Shown: one piece after another, positions 8,890-16,143 of the stretch
Layout of the letters: every line of letters starts with the position of its first letter
Position numbering within the stretch: position 1 is the first letter of the stretch
From: Palsa-504 sp050011155
Lineage (GTDB): Bacteria; Actinomycetota; Actinomycetes; Streptosporangiales; Streptosporangiaceae
Assembly: GCA_050011155.1 (NCBI GenBank)
Contig: JBEKJP010000058.1
Coordinates: 26,177 to 90,176 of the forward strand
Direction: 5' to 3'
Length of the DNA stretch: 64,000 nucleotides
Made by a program: the position numbers and the translations under genes
The notes under the pieces: generated by a model
What the model saw: only the letters and a program-made list of their open reading frames with translations
Told to the model about the DNA's origin: nothing
Database searches by the model: none

Positions 8890-9350
8890 GCCGATGCGCT
8901 CCTGGCGTTTCCGCGGAAACGCGGCGGCTGGGCGGGCGGCACGCAGACCCGCTCCAGCAGGCTCTGCAAGGTGCGCTGCTCGTCCTGATCCAGGGCGCTG
9001 ATAGCGGACGCGGCCACGCGCTCGGCGCCGGTACCGGCGGCGGCCAGCTCACGGGCGCCGGCCTCGGTCAGGCGCAGCAGGGTGACCCGGCGGTCGGTGG
9101 CGTGCGCGCACCGGGCGACCAGGCCGCGGCCCTCCAGGCTGTCGATCATGTCGGTGATCGTGCGCGGCGACACGTGCAGGACCTGGCTGATCTCGCGCAT
9201 CGAGCGGTCGCCGTCGGCTAGGGCCCGCAGGAGCTTGTGGCTCGGCAGCGACAGCCCGTGCTCGCGCAGGGCGGCGTCGGCCGCGGTCCGGATCCGGTGC
9301 GCGGCGAACAGGATGGCGTCGACGGCGTCGCTGCCGGTTCTGGGTCTCAC
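8886..9350 (-). CDS. MarR-family transcriptional regulator
   Basis: About 154 residues with the MarR winged helix: PSHKLLRALADGDRSMREIS, HVSPRTITDMIDSLEGRGLV, then a wing with DRRVTLLRLTEAGA. The frame is open far upstream into the divergent gene, but GTG at 9350 is chosen: AAGGA lies 7 bases before it and the length becomes typical. The Pro/Arg-rich last 20 codons contain an 18-base palindrome that also occurs in a TetR gene at 43 kb. It probably controls itself, the coupled phosphotransferase and the divergent siderophore-interacting gene through the inverted repeat at 9387-9406. Confidence 0.88.
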   Translation of the reverse strand: MRPRTGSDAVDAILFAAHRIRTAADAALREHGLSLPSHKLLRALADGDRSMREISQVLHVSPRTITDMIDSLEGRGLVARCAHATDRRVTLLRLTEAGARELAAAGTGAERVAASAISALDQDEQRTLQSLLERVCVPPAQPPRFRGNARSASA

Positions 9351-9386
9351 CTGTGCATCCTTCTGTAACTGGACCGCAACAGTATA

Positions 9387-9406
9387 ATAGTGGGTATCCT
9401 CACTAT
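9387..9406. promoter_or_regulatory. MarR operator candidate and promoter region
   Basis: ATAGTG-N8-CACTAT is a perfect 6-base inverted repeat whose 20 bases match their reverse complement at 16 positions. TATAAT is present at 9383-9388. The site lies between the MarR gene and the divergent siderophore-interacting gene, where one repressor could control both. Confidence 0.6.
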
Positions 9407-9434
9407 GTGCATCCTCAGAAGATAGGACGATGAC

Positions 9435-10244
9435 GTGACGACCCCCAGGCGCCGTCCGGCTCCGGTGTTCCACCCGGTGTCGGTGGCGGACATCAGCCAG
9501 CTCACCCCGCGTATGCGGCGGATCACCTTCACCGGCGACAAACTCGCCGAGTATCCCAACGACGGGCCCGCGACCCACTTCAAGCTGCTGCTCCCCGCGC
9601 CTGGGCAGACCGAGATCGCGCTGCCCACGGCCGGCCCCGACGGCCTGATCTGGCCCGAGCCCCGCCCGATCCGGCGCACCTACACCCCGCGCTTCGTCGA
9701 CCGGGACGCCCGCCACCTGGTAGTGGACTTCGCCCTGCACGGCGACGGCAATGACGGCCCGGCGACCAAGTGGGCACAGTCAGCCCAGGTCGGCGACCAG
9801 CTGGTGGTGACCGGCGCCCGCGGGTCCTACCGGATCGACCCGGACGCCGCCTGGACCCTGCTGGTGGCGGACGAGACCGCGCTGCCCGCGGTGGGCACGA
9901 TCCTGGACGACGCCCCGGCCGGCGCCCGGGTGCTGCTCGTCGCCGAGGTGGCGGACGAGGCCGAAGAGCTGAAGTTCGACACGGCCGCCGACCTGAGCAC
10001 GACCTGGTGCCACCGCGGCGAGGACCGCAGCGGACCGGGGACGCTGGCCGCGCGGGCCGTCCAGGACCTGACGCTGCCCGACGGGCGCGGCGCGGCCTGG
10101 ATCGGGCTGGAGGCCTCGGCCATGCGCACCGTCCGCCGCCACCTGCTCGGCCAGCGCGGCCTGGACCGGGAGCAGTTGTACACCCGGGGCTACTGGAAGA
10201 TCGGCGCGGCCGACCACCCCGACCACGACACCGGCGAAGACTGA
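9435..10244 (+). CDS. Siderophore-interacting flavoprotein (NAD(P)H-dependent ferric-siderophore reductase)
   Basis: 269-residue SIP/ViuB-family flavoenzyme that releases iron by reducing ferric siderophores in the cytoplasm. The FAD-binding barrel (residues 8-130) contains the flavin motif RPIRRTYTPR; ARGSYRIDPDA and ADETALPAVGTIL mark the NAD(P)H domain; the C-terminus has the family's RGYWKIG. The start is GTG at 9435 with AGGA upstream. No siderophore transporter is adjacent. The divergent MarR gene and the operator between them suggest control by something other than, or in addition to, iron. Confidence 0.92.
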   Translation: MTTPRRRPAPVFHPVSVADISQLTPRMRRITFTGDKLAEYPNDGPATHFKLLLPAPGQTEIALPTAGPDGLIWPEPRPIRRTYTPRFVDRDARHLVVDFALHGDGNDGPATKWAQSAQVGDQLVVTGARGSYRIDPDAAWTLLVADETALPAVGTILDDAPAGARVLLVAEVADEAEELKFDTAADLSTTWCHRGEDRSGPGTLAARAVQDLTLPDGRGAAWIGLEASAMRTVRRHLLGQRGLDREQLYTRGYWKIGAADHPDHDTGED

Positions 10245-10268
10245 CAGAGCCGACGGACAGCGCCGGCG

Positions 10269-10298
10269 CGGGCTAAGGCGGCCCGGGCTAAGGCGGCA
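10269..10298. repeat. 15-bp tandem duplication over a stop codon
   Basis: CGGGCTAAGGCGGCC is followed directly by the same unit with one change (last base A). The TAG stop of the minus-strand membrane gene (10288-10290) lies in the second unit and a second in-phase copy of the same word lies in the first. Confidence 0.85.
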
Positions 10299-11088
10299 CG
10301 GCAGCGATACCAGGAGCCAAGGCGTCACTGTGGCTGACCGCAAGGTACGTCACCATGATCACCACGCCGACCGCGAGTCCGGCGCTGACCGGCCACAGAC
10401 CGAGGCCCAGGCCGCCTTCCCCCCGCCCGGCGGCCAGCCGCAGCGCGATCGAGGTGCCGAGCGGCCGGGTCAGGACGTAGCAGGACCAGAATGCGAGGAC
10501 CGGCCCCAGCCCGAACCACCGCCAGGCCACGGCGACGCAGCCGGTCACCGCTACCCAGGTCCACAAGCCTGCCAGGCCGCCTGGGACCACTACCCCGCTG
10601 AGATGAACGATGGCAGTGCCGAGCGCGTACGCCGCCAGCGCGGCTGCCCAGAAGAACGCCTCGCGCGGCATCGAGTCGATCATGCGCAGCGACAAGGTAC
10701 CTTCACGCGACCGCCACCAGACGAGCAGTGCGATAAGCAGCACGAGGTAGAGCAGCGCCACCGCGAAGTAGGGCAGGCCCAGCTTGACGTGCAAGCCGTT
10801 GGCCGCTTCGGTCCCGGCCACGCTGATCATGGCGATCGCCGGCCAGAAGAACCAGGCGCGATAGCACTGGGCACGGAACTGCGCAGCCAGCGCGGCAATC
10901 AGAGCCACGCAGATCACGCCGCTGGCCACCACCTGTCCGAGGTGCTGGTACACGTAGTCCGGCCACGCCACACCCGCTCCGGCGAGCATCACCCTGATCA
11001 GCCAGAACCAGATGGTCACCATCGGGATCTTGCTCACCGCTTCCGGCGCGCCAGCCGGGACTGACCCGACGGGCCGCCCTCCGGACAT
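10288..11088 (-). CDS. COG4705-like integral membrane protein
   Basis: 266 residues with about seven membrane helices arranged as two related halves. The first half opens SKIPMVTIWFWLIRVMLAGAG and the second REAFFWAAALAAYALGTAI; the later WSCYVLTRPLGTSIA motif is typical of the COG4705 'membrane-anchored protein' family. Function of the family is unknown to me. The C-terminus ends in a 15-bp tandem duplication. It is monocistronic in appearance, with the crotonase gene 104 bases upstream on the same strand. Confidence 0.78.
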   Translation of the reverse strand: MSGGRPVGSVPAGAPEAVSKIPMVTIWFWLIRVMLAGAGVAWPDYVYQHLGQVVASGVICVALIAALAAQFRAQCYRAWFFWPAIAMISVAGTEAANGLHVKLGLPYFAVALLYLVLLIALLVWWRSREGTLSLRMIDSMPREAFFWAAALAAYALGTAIVHLSGVVVPGGLAGLWTWVAVTGCVAVAWRWFGLGPVLAFWSCYVLTRPLGTSIALRLAAGRGEGGLGLGLWPVSAGLAVGVVIMVTYLAVSHSDALAPGIAAVPP

Positions 11089-11191
11089 GCCGCCATCATC
11101 GCACGATCAATACCAGCGAGCAGCCTAACCGGAACGGTGCCAGCGCCGCAGGTCGGCCCCGCCCGGCGTGCTTCTTGGCTGACAAGCCAGC

Positions 11192-12004
11192 TCAGCTCGG
11201 ATCGGTGAACTGGGGCGGCCGCCGGCCGAACTCGGCGGCGACCGCCTCGACTTGGTTCGGGCTGCCGATGAGCGCGCGGATCTCCTTCTGCTCGGCCGCC
11301 AAGCCGGCCGTCAGGTCGACCCGGCCCGCCTGGTCGAGCAGCCGCTTGGCCGCCCGGATGGCGTGCGGGCTGCGGCCGGCGATGCTCCGGGCCAGCTCGA
11401 GCGCGGCGGCGCGGGGATCGGGATCGGTCCGGGTGGCCAGGCCGAGCGTGACGGCTTCGGTGCCGCTGACCACGCGGCCGGTGAAGGTCAGCTCCTTGGC
11501 CACGTCCCGGCCGACCAGCTCGGGCAGCAGCTGGCTGCCGGTCATGTCCGGGATCAGCCCCCACTTGATCTCCAGCACCGACAGCCGCGCGTCCGGCGTG
11601 ACGATCCGGATGTCGGCCCCGAGCGCGATCTGCAGGCCGCCGCCCAGGGCATTCCCGGTCACCGCGGCGATGACCGGGACGGGCAGCTCGGCCCAGACGT
11701 AGGCGGCGCGCTGCCCGGTGGCCTGGGCCGGGCTGTCGCCCGGCGGGGGCACGTCGGCCAGCAGGCTGAGCCGCTCGCCGTCCCGCATCGCCTGGAACGA
11801 CGCGAAGTCCAGGCCCGCACAGAAGTCCGGCCCCTCGCCGGAGAGCACCACGGCGCGCACACCCGGCTCGGCGGCCAGCTGCTCGCCCGCCGTGATGAGG
11901 CCGGCGAACATCGCGGTATCCAGCGCGTTGCGCTTCTCCGGCCGGTTCAGCCTGACGTCCGCGACCCCGTCCGTGATCGTCACGGTGACCCGCTGTTCAG
12001 CCAT
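11192..12004 (-). CDS. Enoyl-CoA hydratase/isomerase (crotonase) family protein
   Basis: 270 residues of the crotonase fold. The oxyanion-hole region reads CAGLDFASF and GNALGGGLQIALGADIR. Both positions equivalent to the two catalytic glutamates of crotonase are glutamate here (LEIKWG and AKELTFTG), so hydratase chemistry is plausible; specificity is unknown. The C-terminal RRPPQF tail is common in short actinomycete crotonases. It is divergent from the DUF3500 gene with 45 bases between them. Confidence 0.9.
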   Translation of the reverse strand: MAEQRVTVTITDGVADVRLNRPEKRNALDTAMFAGLITAGEQLAAEPGVRAVVLSGEGPDFCAGLDFASFQAMRDGERLSLLADVPPPGDSPAQATGQRAAYVWAELPVPVIAAVTGNALGGGLQIALGADIRIVTPDARLSVLEIKWGLIPDMTGSQLLPELVGRDVAKELTFTGRVVSGTEAVTLGLATRTDPDPRAAALELARSIAGRSPHAIRAAKRLLDQAGRVDLTAGLAAEQKEIRALIGSPNQVEAVAAEFGRRPPQFTDPS

Positions 12005-12049
12005 GTTGCTCCCTTATCCGATCCTGATCGAAAGGCTAGCCTTGGGCTC

Positions 12050-13201
12050 GTGGACAAAACCAGTGCGGTCGCCAGCGAGACCGCTAAGGCCATGGCCGCC
12101 GCGGCGGCCGCCTGGCTGGACGCGCTCGATCCGGCCCAGCGCGCGGTGGCCACCGGGGCCGCGCCGAGCGGCGACGCGGAGTCCGACGCCGAGCGCAGGC
12201 GCTGGTTCTACACCCCCACCGACCACGGCGGCCTGACCCTGAACGCCCAGCGCCCGGGTCAGCAGCAGCTGGTCATGCGGCTGATCGCGACCGGGCTCTC
12301 CGAGGCCGGGTACAACACCGCCGCCGCCATCCTCGGCCTGGACAACGTGCTGGACCGGGCCGAGGGCTGGGCGGTCGACTGGGGCCGCGAGCGGGGCCGC
12401 GACCCGGGCATGTACTACCTGCGGGTGTTCGGCGAGCCGGGCGGCGCGGGGGCGTGGGGCTGGCGGTTCGGCGGCCACCACATCTCGCTCAACAACCTGG
12501 TCGTCGACGGCGTGGTCCGTTCGGTCACCCCGTGCTTCTTCGGCGCCGACCCGGCGTCCTCCCCCCTGCTCGGCGGCCCGCCACTGCGCCCGCTGGCCGG
12601 GACCGAGGACGCGGCCCGCGAGCTGATCCGCTCGCTGGACCCGGATCAGGCCGCCCAGGCCGTCCTGCTCGACCGGGCGCCGTCCGACATCGTCGGCGCC
12701 AACCGGTCCCAGCTGTCCGAGGGCGACGAGCTGATCCACCTGCGCGACATCTGGCGCGGGCTGTTCGCCGAGACCCGGCTGCTCGACATGATCACCCGGG
12801 CGGGCGACCGCGCCGAGCAGGCCTCCGGCTACGACGCCGCCGACCACCAGCGCTTGGCGCTGACCAGCACGCCCAAGGGCCTGCCGGCCGCCAGCCTCGC
12901 CGCCGGGCAGCGGCAGTTGCTGCGCGCGGTGCTGGCCACCTACCTGGACCGGGTCCCCGCGGGCCTGGCGCCGCAGCCGGACTACGCCGATGACGCCGCG
13001 CTGGACGCCGTCCACCTGGCCTGGGCCGGCCCGACCGAGGTCGGCGCGCCGCACTACTACCGGCTGCAGGGCCCGCGGCTGCTCATCGAGTACGACAACA
13101 CGCAGCACAACGCCAACCACGCCCACGCGGTGTGGCGAGATCCGGCTGCCGACTTCGGCTACGACGTCCTCGGCGCCCACCTAACCGAGCACCACCTCTA
13201 G
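12050..13201 (+). CDS. DUF3500 family protein
   Basis: About 383 residues. Family-like segments are RRWFYTPTDHGGLTL, GWRFGGHHISLNN, and near the C-terminus LLIEYDNTQHNANHAHAVWRDPAADFG. The GTG at 12050 gives a start just before an Ala-rich helix; the frame is open upstream only through the crotonase gene. DUF3500 proteins are widespread and uncharacterised; the His-rich HHISLN and the NTQHNANHAH motifs hint at a metal site, which is inference. It converges on the HxlR gene 9 bases away. Confidence 0.85.
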   Translation: MDKTSAVASETAKAMAAAAAAWLDALDPAQRAVATGAAPSGDAESDAERRRWFYTPTDHGGLTLNAQRPGQQQLVMRLIATGLSEAGYNTAAAILGLDNVLDRAEGWAVDWGRERGRDPGMYYLRVFGEPGGAGAWGWRFGGHHISLNNLVVDGVVRSVTPCFFGADPASSPLLGGPPLRPLAGTEDAARELIRSLDPDQAAQAVLLDRAPSDIVGANRSQLSEGDELIHLRDIWRGLFAETRLLDMITRAGDRAEQASGYDAADHQRLALTSTPKGLPAASLAAGQRQLLRAVLATYLDRVPAGLAPQPDYADDAALDAVHLAWAGPTEVGAPHYYRLQGPRLLIEYDNTQHNANHAHAVWRDPAADFGYDVLGAHLTEHHL

Positions 13202-13209
13202 GATCAGGC

Positions 13210-13653
13210 CTAGCCGCCCGCCGGGACAACGGCCAGGTCAGCCGACGCGACCTCGCGACCCTGCTCGTCCAGGTAGCCGACCCGGACCGGACAGTCGGTG
13301 CCGCGGACCCGGCGGAACATGGTCGGGCCCTCGGGCCGGGGCAAGTGCTCGTCCCCCCACTGCTGCAGCGCGCTGAGCACCACCTGGAGCTCCCGGCCGG
13401 CCGGGGTCAGCCGGTAGGCGTACCGGGACCTGGCCCCCGGCTCTTGGTACGGCTCGCGCGCCATGACGCCGAATTCGACCAGGGTGGCCAGCCGGTCAGA
13501 TAGCACGTCGGGGGCCACTCCGAGCCGGTCGCGGAACTCGGCGAACCGGCTCGTGCCGAAGAACGCCTCGCGCAGGATCAGGATCGTCCAGCGCTCTCCG
13601 ATCACGGTCAGGGTGCGCGCGATCGAGCAGGGATCCTCGGGAAGCTTCGCCAT
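13210..13653 (-). CDS. HxlR-family transcriptional regulator
   Basis: 147 residues. The HxlR winged helix is complete: CSIARTLTVIGERWTILILREAFFG, RFAEFRDRLGVAPDVLSDRL, and the wing PGARSRYAYRLTPAGREL. The N-terminal cysteine (PCS) common to HxlR redox sensors is present. Divergent from an SDR gene with two inverted-repeat sites between them, so it probably senses a reactive or electrophilic compound and controls that SDR. Confidence 0.92.
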   Translation of the reverse strand: MAKLPEDPCSIARTLTVIGERWTILILREAFFGTSRFAEFRDRLGVAPDVLSDRLATLVEFGVMAREPYQEPGARSRYAYRLTPAGRELQVVLSALQQWGDEHLPRPEGPTMFRRVRGTDCPVRVGYLDEQGREVASADLAVVPAGG

Positions 13654-13656
13654 GCT

Positions 13657-13704
13657 CTCAGCATATCTTGCTGAGTTGTTTTTTCATACTCAGCTATGCT
13701 AGGT
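13657..13704. promoter_or_regulatory. Two inverted-repeat sites between HxlR and SDR genes
   Basis: CTCAGCA-N5-TGCTGAG (13657-13675) is a perfect 7-base inverted repeat. ACTCAGC-TAT-GCTAGGT (13688-13704) is a weaker second copy sharing the CTCAGC half-site. Both lie in the AT-rich divergent promoter region and are likely HxlR operators. Confidence 0.65.
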
Positions 13705-13736
13705 TGTGGAAACCTACTCAGGAGAGGACCCATTCC

Positions 13737-14435
13737 ATGGACATCACCGGAAAGACAGCGCTGGTCACCGGGGCCAACCGCGGCTTCGGCCGGCAGCTGG
13801 CCGCCCAGCTGCGCGACCGTGGCGCCGTCGTGTACGCCGCCGCCCGCAACCCCGCCGCCGTAGACCTGGAGGGCGTCACGCCGATTGCCCTGGACGTGAC
13901 CGATCCCGCGTCGGTAGCCGCGGCGGCCGCCGCCACCCGCGACGTGTCGATCCTGGTCAACAACGCCGGTTCCGGCACCGGAGCCTCGCTGCTCACCGGG
14001 GACCTGGCCGACGTCCGGCTCGAGCTGGACACCCACTTCTTCGGCACCCTGGCCGTGACCCGGGCCTTCGCCCCGCAGCTGGCCGAGCACGAGCACAGCG
14101 CGGTGCTGAACGTGCTGTCCGTGCTCTCCTGGGTGAGCTTCCCCGACATCGGCGCCTACTGCGCGGCCAAGGCGGCGGAGTGGTCGCTGACCAACGCGCT
14201 GCGGGTCGAGCTGGCCCCGCGCGGCACCCGGGTGTCGTCGCTGCACGTCGGGTACATGGACACCGATCTGGCCGCGCACGTCACCGACCCGAAGTCCGAC
14301 CCGGCCGACATCGCGCGGATCGCGCTGGACGGCATCGCGGCGGGCGAGACCGAGATCGTGGCCGACGAGATCAGCAAGCAGGTCCTGGCCGCCCTGTCGG
14401 CCGGCGTCCGCGGCCTGTACCCGCAGGTCGCCTGA
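13737..14435 (+). CDS. Short-chain dehydrogenase/reductase (SDR)
   Basis: 232 residues, classical SDR. The nucleotide motif is TGANRGFGR; NNAGSG follows; the catalytic pair is YCAAK with an upstream serine (LNVLSVLSWVS). The ATG at 13737 is chosen because GGAGAGGA lies just before it. Substrate unknown. The stop codon lies in a 13-bp tandem duplication (14424-14449). Probably controlled by the divergent HxlR regulator. Confidence 0.92.
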   Translation: MDITGKTALVTGANRGFGRQLAAQLRDRGAVVYAAARNPAAVDLEGVTPIALDVTDPASVAAAAAATRDVSILVNNAGSGTGASLLTGDLADVRLELDTHFFGTLAVTRAFAPQLAEHEHSAVLNVLSVLSWVSFPDIGAYCAAKAAEWSLTNALRVELAPRGTRVSSLHVGYMDTDLAAHVTDPKSDPADIARIALDGIAAGETEIVADEISKQVLAALSAGVRGLYPQVA

Positions 14436-14449
14436 GCAGGTCGCCTGAG
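14424..14449. repeat. 13-bp tandem duplication spanning the SDR stop codon
   Basis: CAGGTCGCCTGAG occurs twice in direct succession. The first copy contains the TGA stop of the SDR gene. Confidence 0.9.
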
Positions 14450-14459
14450 CAGGCGGGCG

Positions 14460-15881
14460 CTACTTATACTCGGCCAGGCGTGGCCGGACGCCCGCCGCCA
14501 TCAGGCCCGCGATGAGTACGACGGCCACGGCGGGGATGGGCCCGTTCCAGCCCGTGCCATCGTGCCGGGCCGCGCCGATCGCCGCGGTGAACCCGCGCTG
14601 GTTGATGGCGACCAGCGTGACCAGCGCGCGGTCGTACCTGGTGAAAGCCCAGTTGGAATTGCCAGCCGCGTAGCCGGTGTCGAACGCGATCGCCTGGCGA
14701 AGGTTTCCGGCTTGGTTCAGCGCGCGAATGTGGCGGTCGTCCCGCTCGTACACCTGGTAGGCGGCCAGGGTCTGCTCGGCCGCCACCCGCTCTCCCGGGA
14801 AAGTGATGTTGCGGAACTCCGCGCCAAGGTAGCCGCCGAAATTCACGTCCACATGGTTGGCCCGGTATGCGCCGATGGCCCGGGCCAGGGCAGCGTCGTA
14901 CTGGTAGATGCCGGCTCCGGGCAGCCGCACCAGCTGCTGTGACTTGTCCTCGAACGCCTGCTGGTACTGGCCGGCCCGGGCCGGATCGACGAGGTAGCGG
15001 CTTTCGTCGGCGTTGGCGTCGTCGCTGACCGCGCGGGCCTGGGAGAGCGCCACGATCGAGTCGAACGCCTCGGCCTTGGCCACGTAAAGCTCCCTGGCCT
15101 GCCCGGACAGGCCGACGGCGGTCACCGTGACCAGCGCCAGCGCCAGCACGGTGGCCGCGGCCAGGGCCAGGTTGAAGATCCGCCGGTACCGCAGGGCCAG
15201 ATAGAGCTGCAGGCTTATCAGGACGGCACCCAGGGCGAGGCCGATCAGGGTCACGTACAGCGCGCCAAGCTGCGCGGTGGACCGGTTGGCCTGGTAGGCC
15301 TGGTCCAGGGCGGTCGCATTCTGGTCGGTGAGGCCGCGCGCGGACGGCAGGATGCCGTTCTGCAGCAGGTCGGTCGCCTGCCGGTAAAGGGTCAGCGCCG
15401 CGGCGGCCGGCCGGCCGGCCCCGCCCTGGCTGTCCAGGTACATGGCCTCGCCGGCCAGCGCCTCGTAGCGGCCGAGCCCGTCCAGGACCGAGCGCAACGT
15501 CTGCTGGGCCGACGGCACGGACGCGGCTACCACCGCGGCGCGCTGCAGATCCTGGTCCGCCTGCAGGCGATCCTGCTCGTACAGCGCCTGTGCCTGCTGG
15601 CGGTCGATGCCGAGGCCGTGCTGACCGCCGACCAGCAGCACGTTGGCTACCTGCGCATCCATGTCGTTGAGCCGGTAGTACAGGTCGGTGGTGGCGAGCA
15701 CCTCCGGCTCGGACTGCTGCCCGATCAGCCGCAGGCCGCCGGCGATGCCGCCGAAGGCCATGGCCGCGACCAGGCCGAGAGCGACGGTGGCGAGCAGCGT
15801 GATTACGGTCATCCCGCGGACCCGATCCGGCGTGGTCCGCCAGCGGATCACGCCAACCACCGCGGGCACCATTCCGCTCAT
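14460..15881 (-). CDS. Large membrane protein with extracytoplasmic helical domains, possibly GlnX-like
   Basis: About 473 residues. Membrane helices are near the N-terminus (MTVITLLATVALGLVAAMAFGG), a central pair (ALYVTLIGLALGAVLISLQL and LALAAATVLALALVTVTAVGL) and the C-terminus (IPAVAVVLIAGLMAAG). Between them are two helical, Gln/Ala-rich extracytoplasmic segments of about 170 and 180 residues, like sensory four-helix modules. The layout resembles GlnX of the mycobacterial pknG operon, but no pknG or glnH is adjacent, so this is only a resemblance. ATG at 15881 is preferred; GTG 15890 and TTG 15917 are alternatives. Confidence 0.75.
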   Translation of the reverse strand: MSGMVPAVVGVIRWRTTPDRVRGMTVITLLATVALGLVAAMAFGGIAGGLRLIGQQSEPEVLATTDLYYRLNDMDAQVANVLLVGGQHGLGIDRQQAQALYEQDRLQADQDLQRAAVVAASVPSAQQTLRSVLDGLGRYEALAGEAMYLDSQGGAGRPAAAALTLYRQATDLLQNGILPSARGLTDQNATALDQAYQANRSTAQLGALYVTLIGLALGAVLISLQLYLALRYRRIFNLALAAATVLALALVTVTAVGLSGQARELYVAKAEAFDSIVALSQARAVSDDANADESRYLVDPARAGQYQQAFEDKSQQLVRLPGAGIYQYDAALARAIGAYRANHVDVNFGGYLGAEFRNITFPGERVAAEQTLAAYQVYERDDRHIRALNQAGNLRQAIAFDTGYAAGNSNWAFTRYDRALVTLVAINQRGFTAAIGAARHDGTGWNGPIPAVAVVLIAGLMAAGVRPRLAEYK

Positions 15882-16006
15882 CGGTGACACGCATTCTCTA
15901 GTGCCCCGGCGTGACAAAAGGCCACGTCGTCATGCTTTAAAAGGCGGATTATGCCCTTACGGGAAGGGGCCATCAGAAACTATATGGGCGCCCCGGGGAA
16001 ATGGCT

Positions 16007-16054
16007 GTTAGGAGTCCGTTAGGCATTCGACGCGGGCGTTAGGGTCCCGTTAGG
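16007..16054. promoter_or_regulatory. Four GTTAGG direct repeats in two 11-bp-spaced pairs
   Basis: GTTAGG occurs at 16007, 16018, 16038 and 16049. The two 17-base blocks GTTAGGAGTCCGTTAGG and GTTAGGGTCCCGTTAGG differ at three central bases. Repeats with an 11-base period are how OmpR/PhoP-type and SARP-type activators bind. The array lies about 90 bases upstream of the diflavin reductase gene. Confidence 0.5.
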
Positions 16055-16143
16055 AGCGGACCACCAGGGATGATTCACGATCTTGATGTATCAGCGCAGC
16101 TCTTCCCCCCTCCATCCGGTGTTGGCCGGGGGGGAGGCTGTTC

